This document shows positions 11,469-23,608 of a DNA stretch of 64,000 nt, piece by piece. This DNA is from Aquanectria penicillioides (Eukaryota; Ascomycota; Sordariomycetes; Hypocreales; Nectriaceae). The DNA lies in NCBI GenBank assembly GCA_003415625.1, contig PYIU01000001.1, positions 1,426,001 through 1,490,000 of the forward strand, written 5' to 3'. Under the pieces are notes generated by a model that was given only the letters and a program-made list of their open reading frames with translations, ran no database searches and was not told the origin of the DNA. Position 1 is the stretch's first letter, and each line of letters starts with the position of its first letter. Position numbers and translations under genes: made by a program.

Positions 11469-12076
11469 CAAAATGGCAACGGCTTGTGCAATGCCGGGCT
11501 TTTGGAACCAAACCTAAAGCAAGTATGAAGGCTGCGCGACGCGTGACAAGAGTTACGCAGGTGTCATCGATTAGAAGAGTGCTGATTGGTGGTTCAACAG
11601 CAAACTCGTTCCTATCCGAATTGAGCCAAGTGTCTTGACTGCAGATGGGGGCATTTCACCACAGGGCGCCGAGCTACCCTATACCTCCATCCCTATTTTT
11701 CTTTCCACATCTGAATTCAGAGTGATAGCGGGCCGTTCTTCAAATTCCGTGAGCACCTAAATCACTGACTAGCATAGTTCATCATAGATTGGCGTTGGAT
11801 TTACTCGTGATTATCGTTCACCTTCATAATAACACGCAATTCACAAAGGAATGAATGGATTGTTATTTTGTTGATGAGAAACTTATTCCCTTGCTAGTGA
11901 CTAAGTTACTGCAGTTTGTTTATGGGTATGATCTGGATTATCAACTACCCAGATGATCATTTGAGCCGAGGACCTCCTACACTTATCATTGACAAGTCAG
12001 GAGTAATGTAAAGAATTAAAGCGTCACCAAATGTTCCACCAAGTCGGATGCCCAATCGTGCCAAACCTTTTCGCCA
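11469..12076. other. Intergenic, no gene seen
   Basis: AT-richer than its neighbours. It presumably holds the promoter of the 9819-11468 regulator and the 3' UTR of the permease. Confidence 0.5.
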
Positions 12077-13865
12077 TTACACAGCCTTCTCCAACGACTC
12101 GATGTGTTGAGGTTCCTCCTGATCCAACTTTGTTACCACGCGCTCTCTATTTCGAATAGCAATCAATTCATCAAACTGCTCCCTCTTGTGAGGTGCAAAG
12201 CCCTTGGTGTCTTCCCAAAGGACATCCATATCCTCAAGCGCGACTCCCTTGGTTTCGGGAACAAAGAGATAAACGAACCCGAAGGCAATGACGGTCATTG
12301 AGCCAAAGAATAGGAATGCCCCGTAGGATATGCTCTTGATCATATAAGGAGTGGAATAAACAACAATGAATTGGCCAAGCCACTGAGCGCAGGTTGTGAT
12401 GGCAAGGCAAAAGCTGCGAACTTTGACGGGAAAGATTTCGGAGCAAACGATCCATGACAGATTCCAACTGGGATTGTTAGCGAGATATTGCTTAGTTGCA
12501 GAAAGATGACATACCCGGAGACATATGACACGGCAAATAAATATACCATAACAATAGCACTGTAAGCTGCGGCATCCTTCTTTGCGCCACCATCAAATGA
12601 ATGAGTCAAAGAGGAATATCCTGCCAGATAGAACATGGTGAAGGAACACCCCACTGAAGCCAACAAGAGTAGAGGCCGACGACCAAACCGATCTACTAGG
12701 AAGATGAATGAGATAATTGAGAAGACGGTTTTGATAGCGCCATACACCCCAGTGGCAAGCAGGCCAACTGAGGTTCCGGTAAATCCAATGGACCGGAAGA
12801 TGGTGGGAGAGAAATAATTGACTGCGTTGATTCCGGTAAAGTTTTGAAAGAGCTGGATCCAAATACCCACCATGAGACGCGGGAGCACAGCGCTGCTGAA
12901 GGCCTCACTGGCAACGGACCGTAAGCTTCCTTGACCTTGTCCAGTCGAGATTCCCTCGTGCTCCAATTGATTCTCAATGTTGGCAATGGTTGTGCGAATA
13001 TGAATATGATCTGCAGGGAGTTTACGCAGCCACTGCAGATCCTTGATGGCTTTCTCATGATGGCCTTGCGCTACGGAGTGCCTGGGAGACTCGCATGCCC
13101 AAAACATGCCGGTGATCAAAAAGGCAGCGGGAACGTACTGGACGGCGACTGGGATTCTCCATTGGGCTGAATTAGTTGACGGGATGTGTTCGTTAACACC
13201 ATAGTTAACCCAGTATCCGCAGACTGCTCCTGTTTGGAGGGCGATTTCAAAGAGACCGACAAGAGCACCTCGGATCGCAGCGGGCGCGCACTCGGCGATG
13301 TATTGGGGGATGACAACAGAGGAGGATCCGACTCCAAGGCCGGTCAAAGCCCGGCCGGCATAAAAGAGACCGATCTTACCACCGCCAATCAGCTGCAGGG
13401 TGACACCGACGTTGAAGATGATACCGGCACCGATGAGTGAGAGTCGGCGGCCGAGCCGATCGTTGGTGAAGTACACTAGGAGGGCGCCGAAGAAACAACC
13501 GGCTTGAACTGTGTGTCCGGATAAAATCAGCCTCATTGGTCCCGGAGACGCTGACCATTTGAGAGTTATTACGTACATGTCGAAACAATATTGGCAGACA
13601 GCGCAGTCTGACTTGCACTTGAAGCACCTGCAAGGCCCCAGGCGCTCTGAAAAGACGGGAGGGCCATGGTCCCACCAATGAAAGCGCTATCGTAGCCTGA
13701 ATTTGTTAGAAATCAGCAAGGCATATTGCTTCTTGGTTGGAGAGGCATACCAAACATAGCAGAACCCCATGCTGCAGCCAGAGCTACTGCAACCACACGC
13801 CAGTTGTAAATCTCAGGCGGTTGGGGATCGCTGGGATCTTCCTTGACAGGGATCAAGAACACCAT
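12077..13865 (-). CDS. MFS sugar/quinate-type permease (539 aa)
   Basis: This is a twelve-span plasma-membrane proton symporter of the sugar-transporter family. Exons: 13865-13751, 13696-13577, 13508-12515 and 12467-12077, in phase, 1620 nt. Family signatures are visible: GYDSAFIGG in the first span, DRLGRR after span 2, the long loop with ESPRH, DRFGRRPL after span 8, and the C-terminal PETKGVALE. The N-terminal EIYNWRVVAVALAAAWGSAMFGYDSAFIG pattern is that of fungal quinate permeases (QutD/Qa-y type). The neighbouring 3-dehydroshikimate dehydratase and QutR-like repressor make quinate or shikimate the likeliest substrate. A general sugar transporter remains possible. A TATA-like box lies 160 bp upstream. 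Confidence 0.88.
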
Positions 13866-14566
13866 TGTGACCTGTCAGTTGTGCCTTGCAGAAAGAGTGG
13901 TAATATCAAGAGGTGTGCAATCCTTTTGAAGACTCGGAGCTCAAGAGAGGGCAAAAGGCGAGATTGTTGGTGATCTTGGCCTCTGCTTTTTTCAGGTCTC
14001 ACTTTGCCTGAAAATAGGGAGTGTTTTATACCTTTCCCAACACATACATCTTATCTTTTTTCCAGCATTCTTCCCCGTGGGGTGACATAATCTGGGGTAG
14101 GGGCGCTGGAATCTGGGGTACGAGCTCGCCTTCACCAGTATTGCGAGTCATGGAGAGGGTGATTTTTTGGCCTCGGGCACATTGACGGACTGACTTAGCT
14201 GCGAAGGGGAACCGCTAGCAGGGCATAGGACCGAGACGATTCCGCCACTCACAAAGCCAGATTATCCAAGCTGGGGAATCCTGGAGTTGGTCTATGCGTA
14301 CAGAGCTGACATGGGAAACGGGGGATAAGAGCTTGAACCACGTAGATGATTCGGACAGACTTGGTAGCACAGAAAAATGAAACAGGGATAATTATTCAAA
14401 GCACGGTGGAGCTATTGAATGATTGTGGGTTGTGTGCGAGTAAACATGTGAAAGAAGATTTTGGAAGACTAAGCGAGATATCGCGAGAATTTTCGGGTTG
14501 AGCAGAAGTACTCTGTACATTAACCGTAAACCCTAGTAGATTTAAACATTTTAACACTAGGGGAAA
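13866..14566. other. Permease promoter and 3' flank of the dehydratase gene
   Basis: Gene-free. It contains the TATA-like element at 14025-14030 and G-rich stretches. I saw no good match to the 16-bp QA-1F activator palindrome; only a partial GGATAATTATTC occurs near 14386. Confidence 0.5.
14025..14030 (-). promoter_or_regulatory. TATA-like box of the permease gene
   Basis: The minus strand reads GGTATAAAACAC, 160 bp upstream of the ATG at 13865. Confidence 0.45.
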
Positions 14567-15673
14567 CTACATATTGGCTCTAATACGAGTAATTTGAGGT
14601 CTAGGACCCTCTAGCACGGCATTGATTATCCTCCTGAGGCCATTGATTCCTCTAGACGCGAGTTCATCTGGCACTGTTTCCCCTGCCACGTGGAGAGAAC
14701 TAGAGAAAACCTCCAATGACAAGGGTCCGGTATACCCTGTCTGCAGGACTGCTTTCAACACTATATCGACAGGCATATAGCCGCCTCGGTGCTCTTCAGA
14801 TGGGTACAGACGGTGGCTGCGGGACCAGGGTAGTAGTTTCGGGATCTTGGGATCCTCTGGGGGCTGAAAAGCACCATCCATGCGCTCCGCATCTGCAACC
14901 TGAACGAAGAAGAGCTTCTCCGGGCGTACGGTTGCAGCCATTGCAGACATGGAATCCTGGAGAATGCGCAATGCTTGCTCCCTGGTTCCGTACAACATCC
15001 TGCCCTCGCCTTCGTTGGAGTATGGATCTGCGAACTCCACAGCTAGGATATTGAAAGAGTCGAGAATGATTCCCACATTTTCTCGATCGACAGCGCGCAC
15101 CACTTCCCAAGCTGAAGCCCAGGTGTTACGCCTGGCCCATGACAGTGGTTCGTAGCCGATGCGCAGCATTCTGCCGCCATCATTACTGGCGAACTCGAAC
15201 GCCATGTCGCTGAGTTTGGTCAAGTCTCTCACAACTGTCTGGAAATTTGCAGTTGCATTTACACCGTCGTCAGGACGCATGCTTGAACACATGAAGACCA
15301 AGTCTGTGTCAAAGGCTCGCATGAAGGGGAATCGAGCAGCGACGCGATCAAGAGCTGCCTTTCTCTCTTCAGGCTTGAGATTCCCTTCAATGTCTCGCAA
15401 CGGCTGCGTACACGCAATACGCATGCCAAGGGAAGAGACCAGATCACGGAGTTGGCGAGCGATGGAGAGTTTCTCCTCGGTGGCCTCCCAGGGATCGGTG
15501 GAGTCGAGGCCATTTTCGGCCAGATATTTGGCCCAGTCCTCATCAAAGAGATCCACTACATCGAACCCGGCCTCAGCAGCTGCACGAATGCGTGGCTCGA
15601 GAGCATGTTTGCTGCAGTGTCCCAGCGAAAGGGTTGCAATGCCCAGCTCGTTGGGAACTGACTTGATGGCCAT
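14567..15673 (-). CDS. qutC-like: 3-dehydroshikimate dehydratase (368 aa, intronless)
   Basis: It dehydrates 3-dehydroshikimate to protocatechuate, the step that commits quinate/shikimate to the beta-ketoadipate route; cytosolic. The protein is a single xylose-isomerase-like TIM barrel of usual fungal length. It opens with ELGIATLSLG and the motif AAEAGFDVVDLF. The four expected metal ligands are in place: Glu175 (IGYEPLSW), Asp205 (ILDSFN), Gln258 (FVQVAD) and Glu321 (LSLEVF). I start at the ATG at 15673 because homologues begin just before the first beta strand; the frame is open upstream to 15820 but only with a TTG. It is divergent from the flavoprotein at 16147 and near a quinate-type permease and QutR-like repressor. 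Confidence 0.93.
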   Translation of the reverse strand: MAIKSVPNELGIATLSLGHCSKHALEPRIRAAAEAGFDVVDLFDEDWAKYLAENGLDSTDPWEATEEKLSIARQLRDLVSSLGMRIACTQPLRDIEGNLKPEERKAALDRVAARFPFMRAFDTDLVFMCSSMRPDDGVNATANFQTVVRDLTKLSDMAFEFASNDGGRMLRIGYEPLSWARRNTWASAWEVVRAVDRENVGIILDSFNILAVEFADPYSNEGEGRMLYGTREQALRILQDSMSAMAATVRPEKLFFVQVADAERMDGAFQPPEDPKIPKLLPWSRSHRLYPSEEHRGGYMPVDIVLKAVLQTGYTGPLSLEVFSSSLHVAGETVPDELASRGINGLRRIINAVLEGPRPQITRIRANM

Positions 15674-16146
15674 TGTGGACAGGTCTCGGGATCCTGGCTC
15701 GACTGAATCAATGAGGGCGGAGTGCGAACGCAATGCAATAATCGTATGAATTGATCTCAAAAAGCCGGGGTATCGAGCAAATCGTACGACTTCTGGGATG
15801 CCCTGCTTTAAAGTAGCCAACGCGACAACGGCGAGATATCGGTTGCATGAGCAATACCTCCCGGCATCAACTCCGTTCGGCTTTCGGAGTGGATCGCATC
15901 ACCACTTCCGTGATTGGCGGACTCAACTGGCCCCGACGATGTTACCCCGGAATGTGGCGTTCCTGGACTTGCATCTACAGTCGTCACTGGACGTCAGAGA
16001 TATCCGAGGATCTGTATGCTATCATGCTATATTTCTATCGGCCCTTGTTCCCGGTGACACGAGCAAGACGCAAATCACGCTCTTGCTCTGCAGGCCCTTG
16101 CTCTTCCTGTCAAATCAGAACACAGAAGCTCGTGCACATACTCACA
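15674..16146. other. Divergent promoter region (dehydratase / flavoprotein)
   Basis: A 473 bp shared upstream region. One CGG-N8-CCG element lies at 15862-15875. Such an element is expected by chance several times in 64 kb, so it is only suggestive. Confidence 0.45.
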
Positions 16147-17650
16147 ATGACGTCCCCGAAGCTGGATCGTATTGACACCGATGTTCTCATCATTGGCGGT
16201 GGAATGTCTGGCCTGTCTGCCGCGGTAGTGGTGAGCAGATTGTCTCAGGCGAAATGTGTAGTTGTTGAGAAGAGCGACCAAATTGGTGGGTCATCAAGAC
16301 TGTAAGTTGGACCACCCAACCGAGAAATCAACACGACGAAAGGGACCGAAGAAACTAATTTTCGCGTGGGGAAACAGCTCCGCGGGCATGTTTTGGGCCC
16401 CCAAGAACATTGAAATCGCTCATCACACTATCCCCAATGCAGAGCCTCAATTGCTCTCTAAATTCATCTCTGAGTACCCCAGCGCAGTTGAGTGGATGCG
16501 ACAGAATGGGGTCGAAACTCATGACCAATTCAATGGCATCATGTCCATTGGAATTGGATTCCCAATCAATATTCCACAGTGGCTCTCCCGTGCTGAGTCC
16601 ATCATCAAGTCTAGCGCTGCCACCAAAGTCATAACCAAGACCTCGGCTGTCCGCCTTCTTCAGGAGTCACCAGAGACAGCAGGCTCTCGTATCGCAGGTG
16701 CAATTCTCCGGAGAGCGGATGGGTCTTTGGTCCATTGCTCTGCTCGTGCTGTGATAATTGCAACCGGTGGCTTCCAAGGAAGCCCACAGCTAGTCTCGGA
16801 GCACATTGGACTGGGTGCCGACAACATCTTCGTGCGATCAAACCCATACTCAACAGGAGATGGCTTCAAAATTGGAAACCAAGTCGGTGCTGGGACTAGT
16901 CGAGGCCTGTCAACCTTTTATGGACATCTGCTGCCTTCCCCACTACAACGACGGGATGTAGACCCTTCGCATTTCATCCACCTTGCACAATTCCAGTCTG
17001 GTTACTCAGTGCTGGTAAATCGTGCTGGACGACGATTCTGTGATGAGACATTCGGAGACGAGGTGAACAACCAGGAGCTCGCCCGCCAACCCCAGCGCAT
17101 TGGGTATATGATCCTTAACGACGACATCAGAAAGCGTTGGGCGCTTGGAGAAGTGTTCCCTAATGCAGGCAAAATCGATCGACTAGAGAAGGCCAAATCG
17201 TTCGGAGGCAGGGTGACGAGTGCAAAGACGATTGACAAGCTGCTCGAGCGGATTGCTCAATGGGGCGTCCCAGAAGTTGCATTGAAGAAGACCATCGAAG
17301 AGTACAATGATGCCGTAAAAAACGGCTCAAAGAAGGTTATTGATGCTCCAGTTGGACTCAACCGCGCTCCTCATCCTGCGTTCGAGGGCGAAGGCCCATT
17401 CTGGGCTTTGGAAGTTCAACCCTCCGTCACATTCACCTACGGTGGATTGAAGATCGATACCTCAGCAAGAGTCTCAGACTCTGATGGAAGACCAATCCCT
17501 GGTCTGTATGCGTGTGGCATGGATGCTGGTGGTTTCTCCAACTGGCGTTATGGTGGTGGCTTGGCTCAAGCATTCGTGACGGGAAGATGGGCAGCCCAGA
17601 CTGCACTCACTGAGATTGAAGGTTCCTTGTCCACAACTGCAAAGCTATGA
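16147..17650 (+). CDS. FAD_binding_2 flavoprotein (fumarate reductase / 3-ketosteroid dehydrogenase-like), 475 aa
   Basis: Exon 1 is 16147-16301 and exon 2 is 16378-17650; the 76 bp intron is in phase 2. The N-terminal Rossmann motif VLIIGGGMSGLSAA and the downstream VVEKSDQIGGSSRLSAG place FAD. The middle has AVIIATGGFQGSP, the VNRAGRRFCDE signature and SNPYSTGDGFKIG. The C-terminus has FTYGGLKIDTSARV, PGLYACGMDAGG and WRYGGGLAQAFVTGR. This is the fumarate reductase/KSTD flavoprotein family, whose members reduce or desaturate enoyl or cyclic substrates. The divergent promoter with 3-dehydroshikimate dehydratase suggests a role in quinate/shikimate metabolism, perhaps on a cyclohexene or cyclohexane carboxylate; that is inference. 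No heme domain or secretion signal is present. Confidence 0.85.
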
Positions 17651-17813
17651 TCCCATTAAAGGTATTTGTAGAAGTCCTCTGGGAATTGTTTGTTATGTAC
17701 AAAAATTGATTGCTATGTACTTAACAGCTGAAATGTAGAGGTTATCCAATTGTGTACGTTATATCATCAGCCATGCATGGCACCACTATATACAAAACAG
17801 GTCATATATATAA

Positions 17814-19847
17814 TCAATACAATTGCTGCCGTCGGACCATTCGAACAAAATCGTATGGAATAGACTGGTCGACAAGAATTCTCAACCTCGCCGCGAGTAC
17901 TGCTGCTGAAATGTTTTCCTTCGTGATGGTACACCAACCGGTTGTCCGTGCGATATTTGCTATGGCATCTTTCTGACCGCCATGGGTATCCAAATAAAGA
18001 ATGGCTTTAGTCTTGTTTCTGGCATGCTTTTTACCCATTAAGTTTAGCAGGGGCGCTAAGAAACTGCGATCCTGAGTTGGAAGTGTCGAAACTACCCCGA
18101 CAGATGTGAGAGCATCTTCAAAGTCCGTTGCAGTGCACGTCGTGGCCCTAGTTGTGACTGAGGGTGGTATAGAAAACCCCAGGGTGTATATATGTCCACA
18201 ATCCAATGATATCAATGCGGACACTGCTGATGAAGCTTCAGAAAATGACCGTCCAATCACTAAGAAATCCTGGCCATAGATGGCAGAAGGAGAATGTTCT
18301 TGGACCAATAGCGTACGGATGCCCATTGAGAGACAATTGTGGCCCACCAAATGACCATCTTCAATGCTGACGGTATCGACAGAATCCGCAAGAACGGCCT
18401 CAGAAGTACATGAGCTGAGGTCAAGATGGACTGTAAGTGATGATGAAAACTCAAAGACGGCCCCGCCGCAATCCGGTTCATTAAGTAGTGCCTTGATCGT
18501 GGAGTCTTGTCGATGAGCCAATGGAATAGCTCGATGAGGCAAATTGAGTTCCTTGAAGCATTTTTGCATAAGTGCAGCTTCAGAATCAGAGTCCTGAAAA
18601 AGATATATCTGTTTGGACATGACTTCACCTAGCACTGTGAGTACTCTGCGTTAGGTTGTTAGCGATTTCCTCTATGGCAATTCTCAATGTTGAAGGAAGA
18701 CATACCCATTAGCCTCAACTAATGAAAGCTGATTCGGAGCGCTGCTAGTTGGAAGAAGTGGATGTGTTGTTGCCTGGAGGAAGGGATTCAGAATTCGAGA
18801 TAGCTTTCCCCCTCGCCCGGTATTGAATGCACTCAGAGGAGGGTTGGCTGATGCAGAAGTAGAATCTCTGACTTTGCCACGAAATCTCTGGACCTCGAAT
18901 GTCTCGCTTAAATCATTGGCCACTCCTGCGATCTGTACCACATCGCCAAAAGTTGAACAGGCTTGATATGTCTCGTAGGTGTCAGGAGAAGTCCAGTCTA
19001 GCAGCCCGGAAAAGTCGTGATGAGATGCGATAACCCTAGTGTGTCTCTTGCGAGTTGCGAGAGATGCTCTGAAATCTTCGCTGAAGAGATCTTCGACGTC
19101 GATGAACTCAACACCCCATCTTAAAGCCATCTGAATGTATTGTATGGCTAGGGGAGTCTCACTTGGAGGCCATCTGCGCATCATGTTAGAACTTGAATGG
19201 ATACGGGTGCTGACCAAAGAGACCTACTTTCCACCTGATGGTGTCAGACGAATAGAAAAGATGAGAGGTAATTCAGTCTGATGCCGCAATAACGCCAATT
19301 GCTCCGCAACATAGTCAAGCGATGGAAAGGTCCCCTTTTGGCCTTCTTGATGAAGGAGGTCAACCCTTAGTTCCAATGCATCCGCCCCCACGGACACAAT
19401 GGCCATGTTTGACAAAGCAACACGCACGTTCGGGTATGTCAATCCAATGTACGTGGATCTTTTCTTCTTCTTGATCTGCCCGAATGCATCGGACTGTCCT
19501 GTCACAAAAGACAGAAAGCGGCAAAAGTCTTTCCGCTGAAATCTCCCCCTGAAAAAGAGATATTCATGGTGGAAGAAGTCACCATCCGCCTCCTCTCCTC
19601 CGGTTTGCTTGGCATCGTCCAAGCACCTCAAGTTTATCCTCAAAACCGATATATCGTTGGTCTTTGATGTGGCAGATTGTAAGTTGGAGTATTGAATGGA
19701 TTTCCTTTCATATGCTACGATGGTATTTGGGAGAAGGCCGTCGCTTAATTGGTAGCCGCTTGGCTGGAGACTGAAGCCAGTGATGCTCGCAGCCTGATGG
19801 ATCAGAAAGTGATTCTCGGCATCGTGGGCAAGAACTAGACAGGCCAT
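17814..19847 (-). CDS. qutR-like: Quinate repressor-like protein (QutR/QA-1S type), N-terminally short, 639 aa
   Basis: It derives from the C-terminal domains of the pentafunctional AROM protein and acts in other fungi as repressor of quinate genes. Exons: 19847-19228, 19173-18706 and 18645-17814 (1920 nt). Residues of about 130-340 form a type I dehydroquinase-like domain: DALELRVD, FSIRLTPSGGKWP and VIASHHDF, with the catalytic His kept but the Schiff-base Lys position reading DVVQIAG (Gln287). Residues of about 375-639 are a shikimate-dehydrogenase-like domain lacking the usual Lys/Asp substrate ligands (VGHNCLS instead of NTD) and the glycine-rich NADP loop. So both domains should be inactive as enzymes. 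The shikimate-kinase-like P-loop domain of known QutR proteins is absent: the frame is closed just upstream and no kinase motif is seen in the next 600 bp. Confidence 0.85.
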
Positions 19848-20456
19848 AGTGTCTAATCTCCCAGCAGGTTGACGTTTCTCTCATTGTGCATGGCCCTCCA
19901 AGTCATGTCTCGTGCATCTCGCCAGTGTGGTGACGGAGAAGATGGGTAAATATTTAGGCGGCATTATCCAGTTGGCGTTGTGCGCCGGGGATCCGGAAAT
20001 GGCTTGCGGGGCTGTCGGGCATCGGGATCAGCTGAGTCCGCCAACCAGAGGGCGTAGTTGAACAGCTCGAGTCCGCCAATCCTGTGCTAGAGTTTCTAGT
20101 CCAGCCAGAGCCAAGGCCTCGGGCAGAAGGAAGTGGTAGATGGATGAGCTTTCACGATGGCGACGTTGATGAGGGGGATCATGTGCTCAAGCTACAGAAA
20201 CGAGCAGGGCTGCAGGGAGCACCAAATATTAGTGGAACCTGGCAGAGCGCCGAGAGAAAGGGTTGCTCGGAATCAGGAGAGAATCGCATTCAGTTCACGG
20301 AAAGGTGTGGCATTATTTCCATTGGTGATTGCCGTCTATTTCTGAACCTGCTGTCTCCTCATACCACGATGCAAGTTCTATCATTGGCATCATCTCACCG
20401 TGCCTCAATGCGAGGTCTTAAACCGCCGCAGTGATTACTCTCCCTAGTCGTGTATA
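19848..20456. other. Intergenic, no gene seen
   Basis: Searched by eye for a missing P-loop exon of the QutR-like gene; none found. Includes the 3' flank of the 20457-22947 regulator. Confidence 0.5.
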
Positions 20457-22947
20457 CTAAAAATCTAATCCTCCATAGCCATCCTCTGATACTTGCTGAA
20501 GGACCGAGTTAATCAGATCTTGTCCAATGCTTTCACATGGTTCGGTGTGCATATTCTGAGACAGGCCCCGAGATCCCGAAGACCCCTCAAACTCAAAGTA
20601 TCCGTCAAGGCCATACATTAATGAAGATGTAAAGTGTTGTGATTCGCTTAAGAAGGCTGCCGGTGAGCCCATAGACTGACTGTCTATGGGAGAGATCACT
20701 GATCTGTCCGATGGCTCAGACTCATGGCTTGATTGTGTGTGATGTATGTAGGGTTTTCCGCGACAGTTAGCAAGCCTTTGGGAGAGCGAACCAATTGAAA
20801 AAATGTCATCAGGACCATCAAAGCTATAGATGTTAGCCCTAGGGCAAAGATAAATTCGCACAAAACTACCAGAACTTGGGCCTGTCATACCTGGGGTCCA
20901 TCCATTCATTCAACGCGGAGAACGGTATATGACTTTGGTCGAATTCTCCTTCCGGATACCTCTTGTAAAACTGGGTTAAATGCAGATTGGTAGTCACAAG
21001 TGTACCAGAGCGATAACTCCTGACCATCACGGCATGCAACCTGTGCATCTTGCGCAGCATGTCGCACTGGCTCCTGGTGTCAGTTACAGGCAAAGTGCGA
21101 GGTTGGCTTCCTCTTACCTGATAGTCGACGAGAGCACAGCGATCTCTCATGTCTAATAATTTGTCCATTATGTTGGCGAGATGGGAGTTGCAGGATGTAT
21201 CAAAATCATAATGAGCAGCATGAATAAGAACTGTACAGGCAGACCCGAGGCAAAAGCTAACGTGAAATTAGTAACCTGTCAGAAAAGGTCAAAGACTTGC
21301 AACTTACGATGAGAAATATGGCCACGAGTATCCATGCATATGCGATTGAGTACACAACTCTGATATTTTGATGGCGTGATCCACGCAATTTCTGGAGATT
21401 TCTTGCTGCCAAGGGTCTGACATCTCGTCTGAGACGCTCGATCCTGAGATCAAGGGCAGAAATTGCCGGTATAGGCGAACAAATATGGTATGATAAATAA
21501 ACCAGCTGAGATAAAATCGGTTCACAGTAGTTGGCTGAGAGCAGTCAAGGTCAGAAGGAGTGATTTCTGACTTTACTCGATCTTTCCATTTCCCAAGTTC
21601 ACTAACCAGACCGGAGAGGTTAGACATGGGATGCCAGGGGAAGTGACTATCACCTTGGACGCCCCCACTCTGTAGATAGCTGTTACATTTCCCCAGCAAC
21701 ACTACAATATTAGTAAACATGTGAAGAATTATTTGCTGTTGGGAGGTGTCGTCGCCGAATAACCAGAGTTGGCTAAACTTTGGGGTTTGTTGGACCGCAA
21801 CGCTGCGCTCCTCAAAGGTATTTTCAGGAGCAGGTAATCGAAAATCTCGGAGTGTGTCATCGGAAATCATCATCGGCCGATTCGTCCCACAGACACTAAA
21901 CCTATCCATGATATAAAGAGTATGAACGCATAGCCTCACTAAATCGTGTTCGGCGGGGGTGGGAAATTGGTAAACAACTTCCTTGTGCAATTCCATGCCG
22001 TGGATCATGCGAATGGCAGCGCCTAATTTCATCCAAGCACGCGCACCTTGGCCCAAGCATAAATGACAGAGGACGTGCATGATACTGACTTGAATGCTCT
22101 CTATAGAAAGTTCCCAGGCGTTTATTTGGGACTCTGAAAGCTCCAAGTATTGCTTGGCCTTTGTCAATTTGTCCTGGTCCACCGGGGTTTTATAACTTTG
22201 ATATCAAATTAGAAGAGAGATGACGAATCGTACTAATGCTTGACCCACCAAGTACACAACGCAAAAAGAGCGTTTAAAAATGTGTCAGATATCTGATGAT
22301 TGAGAACTTCCTTTCTCAAAGTGCTTTCGCGCACGAAAATATAAGGATTGCCGTGGATGTGCGTTGAAAACACACTCAACATTTCTCGGCGAGTGGGAAT
22401 GTCAGGCCCGGTCCTGATTGGAGGAGGTATGACAGCTTCAGGGATGACAAGAGGATAGGAGGCCAAGTTCTCTGCTGATGCTACTGGTGTGCTTGGGCCT
22501 GCATCCGAGTCATTCCGCTGGGGGATTGGTTCTGTCCATTTCCTCTCGAGGCTATGCACTCTATGGAGCAAATCCTTAACCAAATGCGAGTTGGGCACTC
22601 GCTTTTTCGGAACAGCATCTAAATCACATGTCTTAGTCGGGGTGAACTCTTGCCGTACGCAGCTTTTTGGTTGGGTGTTACCATAAAGACACTGAAAGCC
22701 GTGGCGCTCGCACGCTTCACACCTCGGTATCCTACGAGAGCATTTAGACTTGACAAAATGTTAAACAACGGGCCAAAGAACGTGTAGACGAAGCCATGAG
22801 CCTGACCTTTCTTTGCCGGCATGATTTGCAGCTCATCGGCGACAAAGGCCCCGGGCTTCTCCCATGTTGGCCAGGCGGGAAGGGGAGCGGCAGGCGAGAG
22901 CTTTGTCCTGCATCCGGCGACGATGCTTCTCCGTCATGGTTGGGCAT
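20457..22947 (-). CDS. Zn2Cys6 transcription factor, candidate pathway activator (736 aa, six exons)
   Basis: ATG at 22947. Exons: 22947-22807, 22748-22249, 22195-21308, 21256-21118, 21066-20891 and 20823-20457; phases sum to 2211 nt. The zinc cluster CKSCRQRKSKCSRR..RCEACERHGFQC is split by the first intron. A short linker leads to a coiled region (LLHRVHSLERKW) and a fungal_trans middle-homology region (LCLGQGARAWMKLGAAIRMI, LVRLCVHTLYIMDRFSV). The C-terminus is Ser/Gly-rich and acidic, as in activation tails. The second junction (donor at 22248) is the least certain. It lies beside the QutR-like repressor and dehydratase, which suggests an activator role as in qutA/qutR pairs, but its cluster sequence is not obviously that of QutA. 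Confidence 0.85.
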
Positions 22948-23608
22948 GATGCATGGTCGATTTAAGACAGGCCCGGTCTGGGACAGTGTGGAGTGAGGAT
23001 CGCATGCCAGAGCGCACACTTGACTTCTGAACGAACTGGATCTCCAACAACACCCCGACACGCAAGCTAAGAAAAAATGACACGACCGGGACCGGCCCCT
23101 TGTCTCCAAAGCCCCCCCCCCCCGCCTTCTCCGGGCATTCCCCGCCTTTTGCTGCATAGCTAGTGCACATGGAGTAGCGGGATGGGGAAAACGCTTACCC
23201 GGGACAGGGTGTCTTGTCCAGGTGTATTTTACCTGTCATATTTTCGTAAATGATAGATGAAGGGCTTCAAAAACGTGAGGATGCGGGAGAATAGATCTAG
23301 ATGGTGAGCAATATCGTAGATGCTGCGAAAGGCTCTTGTCAACACCGACACTAAACGCGTCGCCCTCAGCGTTGCCGCAAAAGGTAGTTGTCTGCAGGCT
23401 CGAAATAGGGTCTTGGCAGTGAGTAAGCTACCAAGTGAAACTGCAAAGCTGCTTCGTCACCGACTCGTTTGCTGGTATCCCTCCCAGAGTTAGAAACCTC
23501 TAAAATATCATTTGTCAATTTAGCCTACCCATTAACATAGTAATAGTCCATATCTAAATCGCAATGGCTATCCCACTCTAAACCAACCACCCAAAGATGA
23601 CTACACTT
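22948..23608. other. Intergenic, with a C12 homopolymer
   Basis: Upstream region of the 20457-22947 regulator and 3' flank of the reductase gene. A run of 12 C lies at about 23112-23123. No gene. Confidence 0.55.
23112..23123. repeat. Poly-C tract (about 12)
   Basis: Uninterrupted C run. Its length may be unreliable in the assembly. Confidence 0.8.

Noticed and set aside
14380..14400. GGATAATTATTC as a QA-1F-type activator site
   Set aside because: Matches only part of the 16-bp palindrome; too weak to call.
15159..15749. 196-codon plus-strand frame
   Set aside because: Antisense shadow of the 3-dehydroshikimate dehydratase gene with Ser/Arg-rich composition.
15674..15820. N-terminal extension of the dehydratase frame to 15820
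   Set aside because: The extension starts with TTG and lacks dehydratase-like sequence; the ATG at 15673 precedes the first conserved strand.
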